From assembly GCA_014925825.1 (NCBI GenBank), contig JACGCK010000070.1:172976-236975 (forward strand): 64,000 nt of DNA, in the 5' to 3' direction. Positions 22,725-35,408 of the stretch are shown in pieces. The position numbers and the translations under genes were made by a program. This DNA is from Pholiota molesta (taxonomy: Eukaryota > Basidiomycota > Agaricomycetes > Agaricales > Strophariaceae). Below the pieces are notes generated by a model, which was given only the letters and a program-made list of their open reading frames with translations, did not search any database and was not told the DNA's origin. How positions within the stretch are numbered: position 1 is the stretch's first letter; the number at the start of each line of letters is the position of its first letter.

Positions 22725-25490
22725 CTACAGAACATCCGCATCAGCCGCGACTATCAGGCTCTGGCCGTTCTCAAAGGAAAAATACGCACCAAAAACGATA
22801 ACAGGTCCCCATGCGGCAAGGAGCAATGCAAAATGCTGCGTTCCCAGCGGCGCTGGTGTCCGTTCCTTTGCGAGATCGACGATGGTAGAAATACAAGCCA
22901 GCATTGAATCGAAGTAAAAGCACTGGAAAATCAACACACCGTCAATATTGGATGAAGGCTTTCAGAAAATGTTGGACAGGGATCTTACACTTGGAATAAA
23001 ATAATGCGCCACACAGCGGGTGCGAGATTCGGGGTCTGTCTCCTCGACTTTTGTTGATGCAGCATAGACGCCGGACGAGGTGCACACGTCGAGTCTCCGC
23101 TGAAGCTCATCACGTATTCCTCCTTCGCCACAACATCGCCGTCTTCATCGTCCTCGTCCTCTTCCTCCTCCAACCTAACCAGTTTATCTTCATTCCAATC
23201 CACATCGTCGCCTGCTCGCTGTTCCTCGTTCCCTTCCCCTGACTCGACCCATCCTCCCAATCGATCTCCTCCAAATCCTCCTTCCTAGCTCCTCCGGCGT
23301 CTCCTTGCCTCCAGCATCCGCAGACCCCACCACCAACGGCGGCGCATCCGGGTTCACAAACGTCGGAAACGACACCGACACGCGCGACATCGCGGAGCTC
23401 GCATCGTCCACCAGCGGCCCGTCGGCCGTCGCCAGGCTCGACGAGGTCCGCTTCGGCGCGTACCCCGCCGCCGCCGCGCCAGGCGCCTTGAACGGCAGGT
23501 GGAACTTGCGCGCGGACAGCGCGGGGCTCGCGATCCCCGGCTGGATCGCCTCGCGCCGCGCGGCGGGCGTCGGGCGCGTCGGCGCGGGCGGCGTGAACAC
23601 CGAGGGAGGAAGTTGAGTGCTTTGCCTGCGGCGCGCGAGTGCGACCTGCGCGGCGGGACGGGGTTGAAGTCATCGCTGATGGGCCGCGCGCGCTGCAGGT
23701 GGCGGTTGGTCTTGGAGATGCGGATGATGGATTTGATGGAGAGGTAGAGCGCGGGCCAGGCCATGATGAAGGGGAGGCCTGCGTAGCCTACGAGCCGGAC
23801 CCTGAAAACGAGGCTCATGAGTTAAGGCAATTGGGTGCAGAGTTGATGGGTTAAAGCGTACCATTCCGGCGATGTTGAGTCGCAGTGCATGTCATCTGAG
23901 GGCTGCACGGAGTCGAATTTGAGAATGAGCACGATATTGACGATTGAGGCGAGCAGAGGAAATGCAATGGTCGGCACGGCGTAGATGTTCTTCCACTGCA
24001 AGGCGCTACGATACCCACCATTCAGCAGCGTCCCTGAAAAATTAGCTAAAAGTAAATATACATACCGTTCGCCTTCACCCCATGTCTTTGGCTTCAGCAC
24101 GGTCAAACTCGTGGCTAAAGAAAAGGCTAGAGCGACACCGGAGATTTGAAAGCACCAAAGGAAATCATGACGGTTTGGGCTGACCGAGTGCGAAATAAAT
24201 CGTTATTTGAACGAGGAGACGGCTATGTGTCGAACGTACCGATGCAGAATGCCCGCGGCATTTGGTATGGATCCATTTTGTATATCATGCCTATTTATTT
24301 TCCCCCAGAATTTCAAGTGTAAGAATCGTCCTTGTAAGTGCAAGATACGAGTAGGCTCACCAAGACAGAAGATTCCCTGCAGAAGTGTATTGCCAATACA
24401 GTACATCACAGGCCCCCATTTCATGTTAACTGCGCGTCCGAATGCCCATAAGACGATCCAACAGGCAGCAGGCCTGGGATTCCGGCATTGCATAAAAGAC
24501 AGTATCGAAATAAAATAAAGCAACACTACGCACCTGTTATAGAAAGGACGAACCATGCAATTTGACACCGAAAGAAAGCATGCCTCGACCCCGCTAAATC
24601 CACTATTCCTCGTCAGTTGTAGGTGCCTGTTATCAGGCTGGAGAAAATGGCAGACTGTCGCGACAGAGTTAATGCGATGGACACCCCACAACTGGCGTAA
24701 CGCGCTGCCGGCTTGAGGGCGATATTGCGCGTAGGATGGGATACGGCAAACCTCGATGAGAAGGTGGATCAAGGAGGACGCCCACACTACATAACGACAA
24801 GGCAGCCATGATATATCCTTCTGCCCTGCGCCGCGCTCGCGCACCTGATGTGAAAGGAGATGTCTAGATCCCGATTCGACATCAACTCCCACTCCATATG
24901 TCAACTTATCAGCAAACCTTCTCACCCATCTCCCGTGAGTCATTCGAGCCCATATGAACCGTGAATCAAGGTAGTTTATGGATGGATACCTAGGGGAATT
25001 TTTGTGGATTCCCGGTGTTGCGAAATTTGGAGCTCCATGGTCACTGGTGTCCCACTCGGCGTGTTTCTTTATTTAAACTTCCTTACCAGGCTTAGCATCC
25101 TGGAAGACGAGGACAAATTCCCGCTGAATTTCCAGCGTCGGTCGACACCAAGTGGAGTACAAATTACAATCGAATCTTGTTAACACTTGTAGTAAAAGTA
25201 AGGACGCGAGTGACCAAGACGCGACAAACTGAATGGCGTTGATTACCAGTAATTCACCGCGTTGCTGACGACCTGCGTATGAGATGAAAGATCCCGGTTG
25301 CCCTGTCAAAATTAAAAGGTTCAGGTGAAAAAGGCCATGAAACCGCCGTCTGCTCCCGTGGACGGCTGTAGAGGGTATGTAAGCTACCGTAAGTATTCCC
25401 AAATAGAAACGACTCCTTCTTTTGGTTAGACCTTCATGTGTATTACCGGCACCGCGACGCCCGCCCACGCCCACCACTGCTGGGTCTTGA
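22725..25490 (-). CDS. Seven-TM receptor-like membrane protein with long third inner loop
   Basis: A multi-exon gene read from right to left. Hydrophobic segments in order: QQWWAWAGVAVPVIH (25490-25445), NAIQFVASWSLASLLLLQV (about 25200), AACWIVLWAFGRAVNMKWG (about 24430), FLWCFQISGVALAFSLATS (about 24130), IYAVPTIAFPLLASIVNIVLI (about 23960) and VRLVGYAGLPFIMAWPALYLS (about 23770). A loop of about 200 residues follows, rich in Ala/Pro/Arg and then acidic (EEEEDEDDEDGD). The last TMs are WRIILFQCFYFDSMLACIST and HFALLLAAWGPVIVFGAYF, with a stop at 22725. The 5+2 arrangement with a long loop recalls fungal glucose/STE3-type GPCRs, but no family signature was recognised. The start, some exon joins and the TM count are uncertain. 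Confidence 0.5.
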
Positions 25491-27189
25491 TGTGGCTCAA
25501 ACGCACAGCGCTCGACCGCGACGACTCAAGTACTCAAGCTCCAATTTAAATATGCAAGTCGGATGATCATTTCGCTCGTCAGCTATAATTGTGGGCTGTA
25601 ATGCGCGACAGGCGCCCACATGTCGATTGATCTGTGATAAGCTTTCTTAGGCATGCGGGCCGCCCGCGCGCCCGCTATTTTAGTCATACAATGTACATCT
25701 TGAATGATGCATGATCAATGCACATGATATCATGATCAGATGCAACCTCCGAATTTTGAAGTTGTTTTGCACTGCGTTTCAGCTCCGTTCGATTCTTCTT
25801 TATCTTGCTCTCCCTTTGCCTTGACGCGTTTGTGCAGTGTTCATCGGAATTAAAGTTATACGAATATCCTGTACCATTACAAGCCTTACTGTACAGGCGC
25901 ATGCGGCGGACGCATAGACACCGCCTGCTATCTAGTTAGTCACTCCGGAGAGCTAATACCTTGTGCGTTGCGGCGCGCCTGCTATCTTGGACGCCGGAAA
26001 TACGATAAGCGCCAGCTACACCGGATCGCTTCTGCTCAAGCATTGTGCGGTGCTTTCATGCGTTGAGGACAGTCGTCCCGACAGCGACAGAACCTAACAG
26101 AACTAAAAAAATGATTGAGTTTGACCTACACGTCAAGAACGACAAGTAACAACTCCCGCCGACGCGCAGCTGCCCGATGCTACCTAGACATCGTTTTGAA
26201 CTCGGAGTGCCTCCCGACACGCGCACTTTTCCGAGTTGCCTCTGTTGGTTTTCTTCCTGGTGAACGCTGGTCTTCAAAATCAAAGCTAACATCCTCATTC
26301 GATAATCACCAGCCGGCTTCGCACCGATTGAACTTGGCACAGGAGTGTTCCTGGGGTATGTACAATGTTCCACCGATCACCGATTATGTTTTCGCCGTCT
26401 GTCATCTCCGGCTACCACTGGTGTCTCACCGAATGCCAGTTTACATAACGGCGCATACGGCGCCCGGATCTCGTGTCTAGCCGCACGAAACCCACTTCAG
26501 TTCGTGCACCAGGACCTCGCGCGCACCCTATTACTCTACCATAAGTACGCGACGCAAGTTGGTAGGCAGTCTAGGTAGCACATCTGATAATTTCAGAATA
26601 TTTGATAAAGCCAAGATCCCAAGGCCACGACGAGCACGGTAAAGCAGGGTAAAGCCCTACATGCTACGACGCCCTATGATACGAAGGAATGTCCTTCCGC
26701 GAATTTCGAGCTCTCCTCGACATGATATCCTCGGCCCATGTAAGCTGTAAAAAATTAGAATCCGTAAAAAATCGTAGCTATGTATGATAATATGAAGCGT
26801 AATTTCTGTGGTCGTTGAGGGGTAAAACAACCGTTGAATATCCAAGTTTGAAGGTTTAGCAGGTGTAGCTAGGTTAGCTCCGAGTCCCTGAGTGTCTTCG
26901 ACGTTTCATCGTATCTCCAGATAGACAGACCTCAACTCATTTTACGTTTGTTGTACATACTTTCACCCTTCCCAAAGTTCCCATAAGTACATAGGCGTGG
27001 ATTGGACGGAGATACTTCATCGTTTTTACTTATGCAAGTAACACAAATTGAACTTACAACAGGGAGAGAGAACACGAAACTTCAATTACTAACGACGCCC
27101 ATTCTACTTAATCTCATAATGCACAGCGGGTAAAAAAGAAAGAACACAAGAAAAAACAGACCCCAACAGGTATCGCCCCCGCCTACAGG
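25491..27189. other. 1.7-kb gene-poor stretch
   Basis: Only short frames occur, on both strands. One minus-strand frame (25902-25684) has a Cys-bearing start (ACNGTGYSYNFNSDEHC) but no signal peptide or splice context, so no gene is claimed. There is a short GC-rich run (ccgcccgcgcgcccgc) at 25660-25675. The last ~130 bp before 27190 are probably the RPN1 3' UTR. Confidence 0.5.
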
Positions 27190-30100
27190 CTACAGCTCCA
27201 TCTTGTTCTCCTCCTCCCACCCCGGGTTCTTCTGCAGCACCACAAAGCCCTCCAGCACATGCGCGAACGGGATATACTCCTCCGTCGCGAGCTCCGCGCG
27301 CTCCGTCGTGCCGAGCCGCACGGGCGACTGATGCGTCTGGAACCCGGAGATCGTGCGCGGCTTGCCCGCCTGCCCGACGACGTCGATCGCCTGCCCCACG
27401 CGCACGGTGACGGGCTTGTTCTCGAGGTGCTCGTCGAGCGTGATCAGGAAGCGCGGGTACATCGCCGGCGTCAGGAGGTACAGCATCCAGTGGTACTTGT
27501 CCAGCACGACTGCGAACGCGAACACGGTCAGCGACGTATTTCTACAGAGGGAGAGAGAGAGCTTACAGGACTTGGCATCCGTGAACGCGGTCAGCGTCGC
27601 GAGCAGGCCCGCCACCGCTGGCCGGCTCATGATGCTCCGGTCGCCGAAGAAGGGGTTCAGGCCGATGGTGCCCTTGCCAGATGCACGAGGCCCTGCGCGA
27701 TGCGCACCATGAACAACGAGTCCGGCTCCTTCGAATAGTACCCCGCGAGCTGGCGCAGCATCTGCGCGAGGCGCGCGTTGTTCGTGCCCGCGCCGACGAG
27801 GCCCATCGCGAAGATCGCGTTGATCGCGACCTGCAGGTCGTTGTCGTGGCTGTACTTGGAGAGCGTGTCGAGGATGGGCAGCTGGGGATTTGAGGCGCTG
27901 ACGAGGCCGATGGCGAGCGGTACGGCTTTGCGGATGACGGGGTCGCCGTAGTGCATCTGCAAGGTTGAAGTTCTTAGCAAAAATTTGAATTTAATATCGT
28001 CCCACTCACTAGGTGGTTGAATTGACGAAGCGACATTTCTGCACCAATGTCCTCGCCCATCGCAATCAAAGCGATGGCAATAACAGCGAACGCCTGGAAT
28101 GAATCATCCCGCTTAGGCTCATCCTTGCATCCTTCTTCTCCTCATCCTTCTTAGGGAGATTAACGTGCTCGTCGCAGTGATGCAGCATCGACTGGATCTT
28201 CAACACATTCCCTGTACCAGCAAAGGAACAGGCCTCACCAAGATCTGCGCAGTCTTCGAGATGGGTGGTCGATGGCCTTGAGCGTCTCCACCGTCGCGTC
28301 CGATGCATCCTGCGTACCTATCCCAAACGTCAGCAATCGTCACAGCAGCACATAACAGGCCACCAACCAAGATAGAGAACCCAGCCCAGCGCCATAAACT
28401 TGGCCCACTTCTCGTCCAGCGACTTGTCCCCGCGCTCGAACTTGTCCATCAGCGTCTGCAGGATCGTCTCCGAGATGTCGCCGTGCTTGCTGCCCACGAA
28501 CACGAACCCGAGCGCGAGCGCCGCGAGGCTTGAGATCTCCATCGAGAGCGTGTCGTCCGCGACGTGCGGCAGGAGGAGGCCCAGCACCTCTTCGCGGTGC
28601 GCGCCGGCGTAGGCCAGCGCGAGGCCCATGAACGCGCTCGTCTTCAGCGGCACGGACTTGTTCTCGGTGTAGTCCGAGAGCAGGTTGAGCGCCAGGTCGG
28701 CTTCTGTGCGGACGCCTGTGTTCAGCATGCCGGTGGCGAAGAGAGCACCAGCCTATCCGACGCGTGGTTAGAACAGTATTACTAGTGTTAAAGAGATAAA
28801 TCTTACCTTGATGTGCTCTCAGCAGAGTATGTGTATTTGTCGATATGAGATAGACCAACGTCGGTATCCCACAGCAAACTCAAACCAAGTGATGCAGCAG
28901 CGCTCATCATACCTTCAAGTCAACGATTAGCGCCAATTGATTCACCTCTATGTAGAACCTCACCGTGGTCCTTGTTCTTGTAAATCCAGCTGTTACCCTC
29001 CTCCGCCATCACCATCAGTTTGTCGTTTCCGAAACCAGCGTTGACGAAGGCGTTGACGAAAGTGCCAGCGAGATTTCCGCGGGCGGAATCGATATTCGCC
29101 GAAATTCCTGGTCCTGCGGTGGATCGTCAGCGAACAATATAAGATAGACTACAATAAGATTTACTTGTATTCTCAAGATGTGACTTGTAGACATCCTCTA
29201 GGCTCTTGGCTTCTTCCACACCAAGCTCCTTTCCGAACTCACGGAAGAACGGGCTGAGTTTGGTATTGAATAAGCACTCTTGGAGGTCTGGTTCCAGCTC
29301 TACTTCCGACTCGTCTTCGTCGTCTCCTGCTTTGGGGTGGATCCATTCGACGGGATCTGAGCGCGCGCGATGAGGAAGGCCAGTTGTCGCTTCATGAGTC
29401 TGCCAGCCGAGAAGTTAGCCAACAGCCAGCACAGATAGGCACATACTTACGGGTTCGCAGGCGCATGGAAATCCTCGCGGATAAGATCTGGGTCGCCCAG
29501 CCGGATGGCGAGCGAGAGCGCCTCTGGGAACTTCTTGTGCTGCACATAGATCGCGTGCGCCGTGCGCAGGAACACGAGGTCATCGGGCGGCGGCAGCAAG
29601 TTAATGCAGCGGATCATGTACTGGCAGACGCGCCCGTACGTGTTCTCGTCCACCACTGCGTGATCTCGTCGATGATCTCCATCTCCTCGAGCAGATCGAC
29701 CGCGTCGGGCTCCGCGTTGTGGCTCAGCAGGAACGTCGCGCACTGCTTGGCCAGATTCCGCAGATCCTGGATCGTCCCGGGCAGGTGGTCTTTGGGTCTT
29801 TGGCCTTCTCCGCCTCCTCCGCCTCCTCGAGTTCAGCGGCCTCCCGCAGTGAGAATTCCTCGCCGAGTTCAGCGGCAAGATGGCGAACGTATTCGTGGCC
29901 CCATGTGCCGGGATCTGCTAGGGGCGAGTCGGCCGGCCGGAGGGACGCAGACAAGAGGCGGTAGCGCAGAGTGCCGCGGGGTTGTGTGTCGGAGTAGGTC
30001 ATGGCAAGAACGGAGAGGATATCGGCAAAGAGGCTCTACACATATGTCAGCTTAGGAGACGTGAACGATGAGCCATAACTGACCTTGTCTTCTGAGACGG

Positions 30101-30540
30101 GCCATGTCTCGTACAGGGCTTGGAGATCAGGATAGTGAGGGCGGAGGAACTTGAGAGGTTTGGGCACGGATGTCATTGAAGAAGTCGATGTTCTGATCAG
30201 GGTTCGTAGGGTCTCGAGAGCGGGGCGGTAGAGGTCGGCGTTGGGTTCCTGGAGCATTGCGTCAGCGCATCCATGTAGACGGCCATTCGCAGACGCACCT
30301 TCAGCCGCTCGACGAGCATCTCGAGCTGTTCCTTGAGCTGTTGATCCTCCTCTGACTGCATGCGCTCGTTAGAAACCTTTCCTGATGCCACTCCGAAGAT
30401 GTACGCACCAGTTCCTCGCTTTCTTCATCTTTTGTGATTTTCGATAGACCTTCAAAGTCAGGTTTGTCGGATAGCGGCTTCTCCTTCTTCTCTGGGTCGT
30501 CTGAATGCACCTTGATTGTAAATTCTTCAGCCTTGGCCAT
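27190..30540 (-). CDS. RPN1: 26S proteasome regulatory subunit Rpn1 (PSMD2)
   Basis: A non-ATPase base subunit of the 19S particle that docks ubiquitin-like shuttle factors and Ubp6. The start at 30540 ([15 protein letters not shown]) sits in a strong context (acc ATG g). Recognisable blocks: [99 protein letters not shown]; the proteasome/cyclosome repeats ([34 protein letters not shown]); and the C-terminus [11 protein letters not shown]...[18 protein letters not shown]. At least ten short introns. Single bases appear missing near 29790, 29660, 28261 and 28236. Codon use is strongly GC-ending, as in highly expressed genes. Confidence 0.92.
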
Positions 30541-30926
30541 GGTGGTAGTGGATGTAGTAGACAAGAGATTTCTGACCCAAGAGCCAAAAGCGTAACGCGA
30601 CGCGCGTCCAGTGACATTTCCCACGGTACCCTGCACTAATAATAGCTCCTGTAGAGCAAATTCGACAGAAAATGAGAGAAATATTTCGTGGTGTAGATTT
30701 GTAAAGAACAATTTAACGATAATTTTTGACAGGAAAGACTCATTCAGTTCAAGACTCGAAAAGCAGATTGCGTTCTCAGTCTGAGTGAGTCTGCAGCACA
30801 GCGGAAGTTATAGCACATCACGTGACCAACAATTTCTCTTCCACAGCGTTCAGAATCATTGTCAATGATTTCAACTTGATTCCATTGGCATTACACCTGC
30901 GGCTAGTAGTAGCCTCCCTCACCAGC
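30541..30926. promoter_or_regulatory. Divergent promoter of RPN1 and mitochondrial uS15
   Basis: 386 bp between the two start codons. No PACE-type proteasome box or clear TATA element was recognised. The region is AT-rich at 30640-30740. Confidence 0.4.
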
Positions 30927-31861
30927 ATGTTCCGAGCCTGTATATCCAGCGGTGCGCACCCCTCTTTCCACACCAGCCTCCCTATCTGACGTAGCATTCC
31001 AGGGTCCCGCACGCTCGTCACCCCCGCCCCCACCCGCACCTCCCACCTCCACACCTCCGCCGTCCTGCACGCCGCCGGCCAGGCCAAGAAAACCGGCCTG
31101 CGCACCAAGAAGCTCAACATCGCCGCCACCGACGCGCGCGCAAAGGCAGCCGAAACCCACCGCCCCAGCATCATCCTCGGCACGCGCCCGGGCGAGGAGC
31201 ACAAGTGGGCCGCATGCGACCTCGCCAAGGTGCTCGTCGACGAGGCCGCGCTCGCCGCGCCCCCTGCGCCCGTCCCGCACGCGCTCCCCGTCGGCACCGT
31301 GCAGCTGCCCGCGCAGCTCGCGTACGGCGTCGACCAAGCAGAACGGGAGGTGCTGTTCGAGGTGCTCCCGATGGCGACGACGCACATGCAGGCGGAGGCC
31401 GTCGGCGAGACGGAGGCCGCGGCGAACATGGAGCGGTACAACGCCGCGCAGCTGCGCAAGGCGAACCTGCTCGCGAAGGCGCTCGACCTGCGGAATGCCA
31501 ATGCGGCGGGAATCGCGTTTGAGAACCGGCGGCGGATAGTCAAGGCGTTTTCGACGCCAGAGAACCCCTTCGACCCCGGTCGTACAGAAGTGCAAGGTAC
31601 GCTGCTCTATAACCTATCCTTCAGTAAATGTCGTACTCATACTCCACAGTTGCTCTGCTAACATACAAAATCCGCAACCTATGGACCCACCTCACCACCT
31701 TCAAACGCGACGTCGGAAACAGACGGGCTCTGCGCAAACTCGTACACCAGAGGGCGAAGCTCCTCCGATACCTGAAGGGCGTATCGCTAGACCGCTACGA
31801 CACCATTTTAGAACGACTCGCGCTGGAACCAGAGAGTGTCGAGGGAGAATTGACTCTTTAA
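30927..31861 (+). CDS. MRPS15: Mitochondrial small-subunit ribosomal protein uS15m
   Basis: uS15m binds 12S/15S rRNA in the mitochondrial small subunit. Three exons: 30927-30951, 31003-31596 and 31650-31861. The 51-bp first intron has a CTGAC branch site 10 bases before its AG. Splicing yields an Arg/Ser/Thr-rich mitochondrial presequence (MFRACISSGSRTLVTPAPTR). The uS15 core follows the second intron: TYKIRNLWTHLTTFKRDVGN, RRALRKLVHQRAKLLRYLKG and YDTILERLAL. The total is 276 aa, much longer than bacterial S15, as usual for the fungal mitochondrial form. The frame is intact. Codon use is GC-rich. Confidence 0.9.
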
Positions 31862-32888
31862 TTATATCCTTTATCTAATATAATGCAGGTTTTTCTGGGT
31901 TCATTATGCTCAACGATGAGCGGGTTAACATGGAAAGACCACCCGAAATCTCCGTATCACGTCAAACCCACGGTGTAGTCTCTTGTAAGGAAGTCGCTTT
32001 TACACCACTTCCTTCTATTTGACAAATTAAAATACACATCTACTTCTTAAGCAAGTCCGTCTCCTGTATTCTGGCATAAAATATATGCCAATTAAGAAGG
32101 AAAAATATAACACCATTATCCCTCAACCCCTCGCTCTACGCACCCTGCCCGCCAAGAAAAGGCAGAACACAGTGGGTAGCGTATCTAGAATGTGCTTAGA
32201 AAGAACTCCATCCAAAACGAACAAGCAGGATCCGGAGAATAATGACAGATAAAGAATACGAAAGAACAAGGCTGGAAGTGTAGGCGGTAGGTGTAAGCCC
32301 TTGAAGAGGCAGAAAACATTACGAGGATACCAATAGAAAAACAAAGCAAACAAGTGTAAAACGAGAAAGCTTGACTGAAGTACGGCGGAAGGAAAACAAG
32401 CCTTGAAGGCGACCAGAGCGGGCGGCGATGGACCGTTGGAACGAGCGGGCATAGGAATATTGCCATTGATGCGAAACCACTCCACGCACGCCAAAGATTG
32501 GCCTTACACCCCACACGGTTCGATAGGACGACTCAACCTTCAAAATAAACGCGACAAGGCCTGAGCGCGGCAAGACAAGACTCGCACACAAAACACCACC
32601 GACGAGGTTGGAAAACATGGGCATGTTGGATGATGCTGATCTAAGACAGTGCAGAAATGACATGATGATGACGATGCATAGTGATGGACGATGCGAATGG
32701 AAATGTGGCATAACATGGGGCATGAGAAGCTGAAATGAGAACGCTGAGGTTGAATGGAAGATGTGCGGTACGGTCCATGGGCAGACGCTCCGTGTTACAA
32801 TGCAAGATGCGATGGAGAATGTTGGGTGGTAGTTGATAGAGGCGGGTCGTCAACGCAGAAGAACGCCGACATAGATGAACACGTGCAT
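31862..32888. other. 1.0-kb spacer between uS15m and cyclin
   Basis: Both flanking genes end here, so it contains their 3' UTRs. Open minus-strand frames near 32120-32720 are Phe/Cys/Ser-rich without domain features and are probably non-coding. Confidence 0.5.
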
Positions 32889-34842
32889 CTACAGCTCAGG
32901 CGAGTCGTCCTCCAGCGCTCTGTACTCCTCAATCGCCGCCTCCTCAATCTCGCGCTCGATCTTGATCTCCGCTTTCAGGCGGCAGAGCTCCTTCGCCAGG
33001 TCCACCTGCGTGTTCTCCGCTGGCCAGCGGCTCAGTGCCCACTCCCGCATGTACAAACTCGACTGCATCCATATACCCACATCAGTTACACTGTACACTG
33101 GAAGATGCAAGCAAGCTACTACGTACCTTGTAGTACCGTTTCCCTGCGTATTTCTTGTGGAATGAGTCGTGTCGGACAGGTTTGAGGATGTAATTGAGCA
33201 TCAGACCCGCCGTTGGAATCAAGTCGCTCTCTTTGTACGAGGAATAATGGGCCAGGTTGGGAGTCTGGTTGATTCAGTCTTGTCAGAAGCGAAGGGGAAA
33301 AAATATGGAGACCACTAACCCACTGTTCCATCCCCAAAGCCAAACGCGCGAGCCATATTGAGGCAGCGGCCATCAGCGACGGAGGGGCAGCGATCAACCG
33401 CCACTCAACGACGCCAATCTCCAGAAGATACTTCCCAAGCGTCCTAACCTTGACATTATACTCATCGGCCTTGCTGATCCGGCGCAGGAAGTGCATGGGG
33501 TTAGGATAGCTCAAATTCCAGTCGAGCGTCTTCAGCACATAGCGCTCCGCCTGCAGAATCTCCGATTCGGTGTACGACGAGTCCGCGCACAGCAGGAAGT
33601 GCGAGACAGAAGGGGACACGACCTCCTCGAATTTCGCGGCGATGAACATGCATGTCACGCCCACCAGCTGCAGTTTCGCCAGCGAAACGACGCGTGCTGA
33701 AAGGAAGCGGTCGATGATGTTGACGCAGAGGAAGAGTGTTTCGGCGGAAAGGCGGAAGCGGACGTGGACTTGGATCAACCAGTCGGTCAGGATTCCGCGC
33801 ATCTTCCATGCGAGCTCCTTTTGGCTCTCCATATAGTTCGGATTAGGCATCGTAGTAAGCTAATAAAAAATACATTGGTCAACTTTGAATAATATTTGAA
33901 CGTAGATAATTACCTCGACTTGTTTGAGATACTTGAAGATCTCTTGGGCGTATTCGTTGACCATGAGGGGTCATCATCGTCGGCATCGAGGTCGTCCCAA
34001 GGTGAGTTTTCAGGGTCGACCTCGACTTCATTAGCAAATGCCTCCATTTCGGCAGCAAGACGAGCATTATGCGCTTCTTCAGCTGTCATATGTAAAGTTT
34101 CCTTTGAATATACCGCATCTTCGGGGCCCACGGATGACGTTCTCCGTTTTTTGTGGACAGGCTGGTCATCTTCGAGATCATCCTCGACGCGAGATGGTAC
34201 AAGCGCGTTAGCAGAGCGTAGTGAGAGTCGGCGGCTCGTTGATTGCGATTCCTTGATCAGATTGGATTTTCGCACGGCGATGCTCGGGAGGGCCACTGGA
34301 GGATCGATCACCATCGCGTTCTCGTCTGCCATTGCAACAACTTCAGACTCAACCCTGGACGCCTTCTTCACAGCAGCGGTGACTGTCTGACGCGTCCCAG
34401 CCACGGTACGCAGTGGTTGACGAGTCGCGACACCCTTGGGTTTGATGACTACGCCATCAAAAATTTCCTTCTCCTTGCCCTTGAGGGTCGCAGCAGCGGG
34501 TTTATTGCTCGGAGCGATGACTTCTCCTAGAGCCTCGCGTTTTCTCTTGCCAGCAGGAATATCCGCCTTTGAATCTGCTACTGTGGTCGCCTTGGCTCTA
34601 GAGGCCGCCGTGGCGCGGGTGACCCCGCCGGTGGCCCCTGCCAAAGCCGATGTACCCGTGGCTGAAGAAAGAGGCTTGGTTCGCGTCGAAATCCGGGAAG
34701 GGCGAGCATTGGTGTTCTCGTTCTCTTTACGGCGGTTGCGCGCGTGGTTCGTGTTACACGACGTGTCTGGAATTCGTATGACGATGGTCAGCGGAGAATG
34801 CCCGGAATTCGACGGGAAGCTTACGGGGATGTTGGAAGACAT
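32889..34842 (-). CDS. B-type (mitotic) cyclin
   Basis: An activator of Cdk1/Cdc28 for S/M phase. The start at 34842 encodes MSSNIP; a 60-odd-bp intron then joins TRRVTRTTR, the usual opening of basidiomycete cyclin B. A destruction-box-like REALGEV lies in the disordered N-terminal third. The cyclin box reads MRGILTDWLIQVHVRFRLSA, ETLFLCVNIIDRFLS, LVGVTCMFIAAKFEEV and YVLKTLDWNLSYPNPMHFLR; the second fold has YLLEIGVVEWRLI and PPSLMAAASIWLARLAL. A Glu-rich C-terminus ends EYRALEDDSPEL. The frame around 34735 needs one base to link TTR to RRKENEN. It is not assigned to a Clb subtype. Confidence 0.9.
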
Positions 34843-35408
34843 TGGGACGTCGCCGTGTAGGGGGTGGCTCTGTGGGCGGAGTGGTTGGAGGTGGTGGATG
34901 GTAGGGTGGACGAGCGAGGTGGCCCTGCACAACAACGAAAACGAGTCCTCTATCCAACAGCACGTGCAGAACAAATAAGGCAACAAATAACCCGAACGCG
35001 TCCAGTCACATGAGCGTTACTCTCTTAATTGCCCAGGCGCGTCTCTTGTTGATCCACCAACTTTGACCGTTTATTCGACTCTTCGTCTTCATAGAGCAGA
35101 AAATGCTTAATGTTCTGTCTCAATGAGCATGCATATATATTTAATTGACGGACCTCTAGGCCCCCTTTTGCAGCCTACATTATACTAACTACCGCGCCTT
35201 ATACTAGGGTGACTATGTATGATGCAGATATACTGCCTTCGACGCCTGTCGACGCCCTCATCTTCTCAGTGCGACGAGTGCGACGCATCAGCGACTCTTC
35301 GATGCCCGACGCATGCCGGTAATCGATGCCGCACAGGATTTACGCGACCCTGGTTGATTTACGGTCGCCTGCGTAAATCCGGCCTGTCTGCCAAAATATT
35401 TCTTCAAC
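34843..35408. other. Divergent intergenic region, cyclin / F-box gene
   Basis: This contains the upstream regions of both genes. Closely spaced GACG/CGACGCC elements occur at 35240-35320 (cgacgcctgtcgacgccc, gacgagtgcgacgcatc). There is no MCB (ACGCGT) cluster. Confidence 0.4.

Noticed and set aside
26056..26480. Overlapping open frames on both strands with a possible small protein
   Set aside because: No signal peptide, Cys pattern, intron support or motif; such frames arise by chance in GC-rich DNA.
31205..31539. Long Arg/Ala/Pro-rich frames on both strands over uS15m
   Set aside because: Shadow frames caused by the GC-rich codon bias of the real gene.
32123..32723. Minus-strand frames as a possible membrane protein downstream of the cyclin
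   Set aside because: Hydrophobic by composition only; the position fits 3' UTR and there is no consistent frame or domain.
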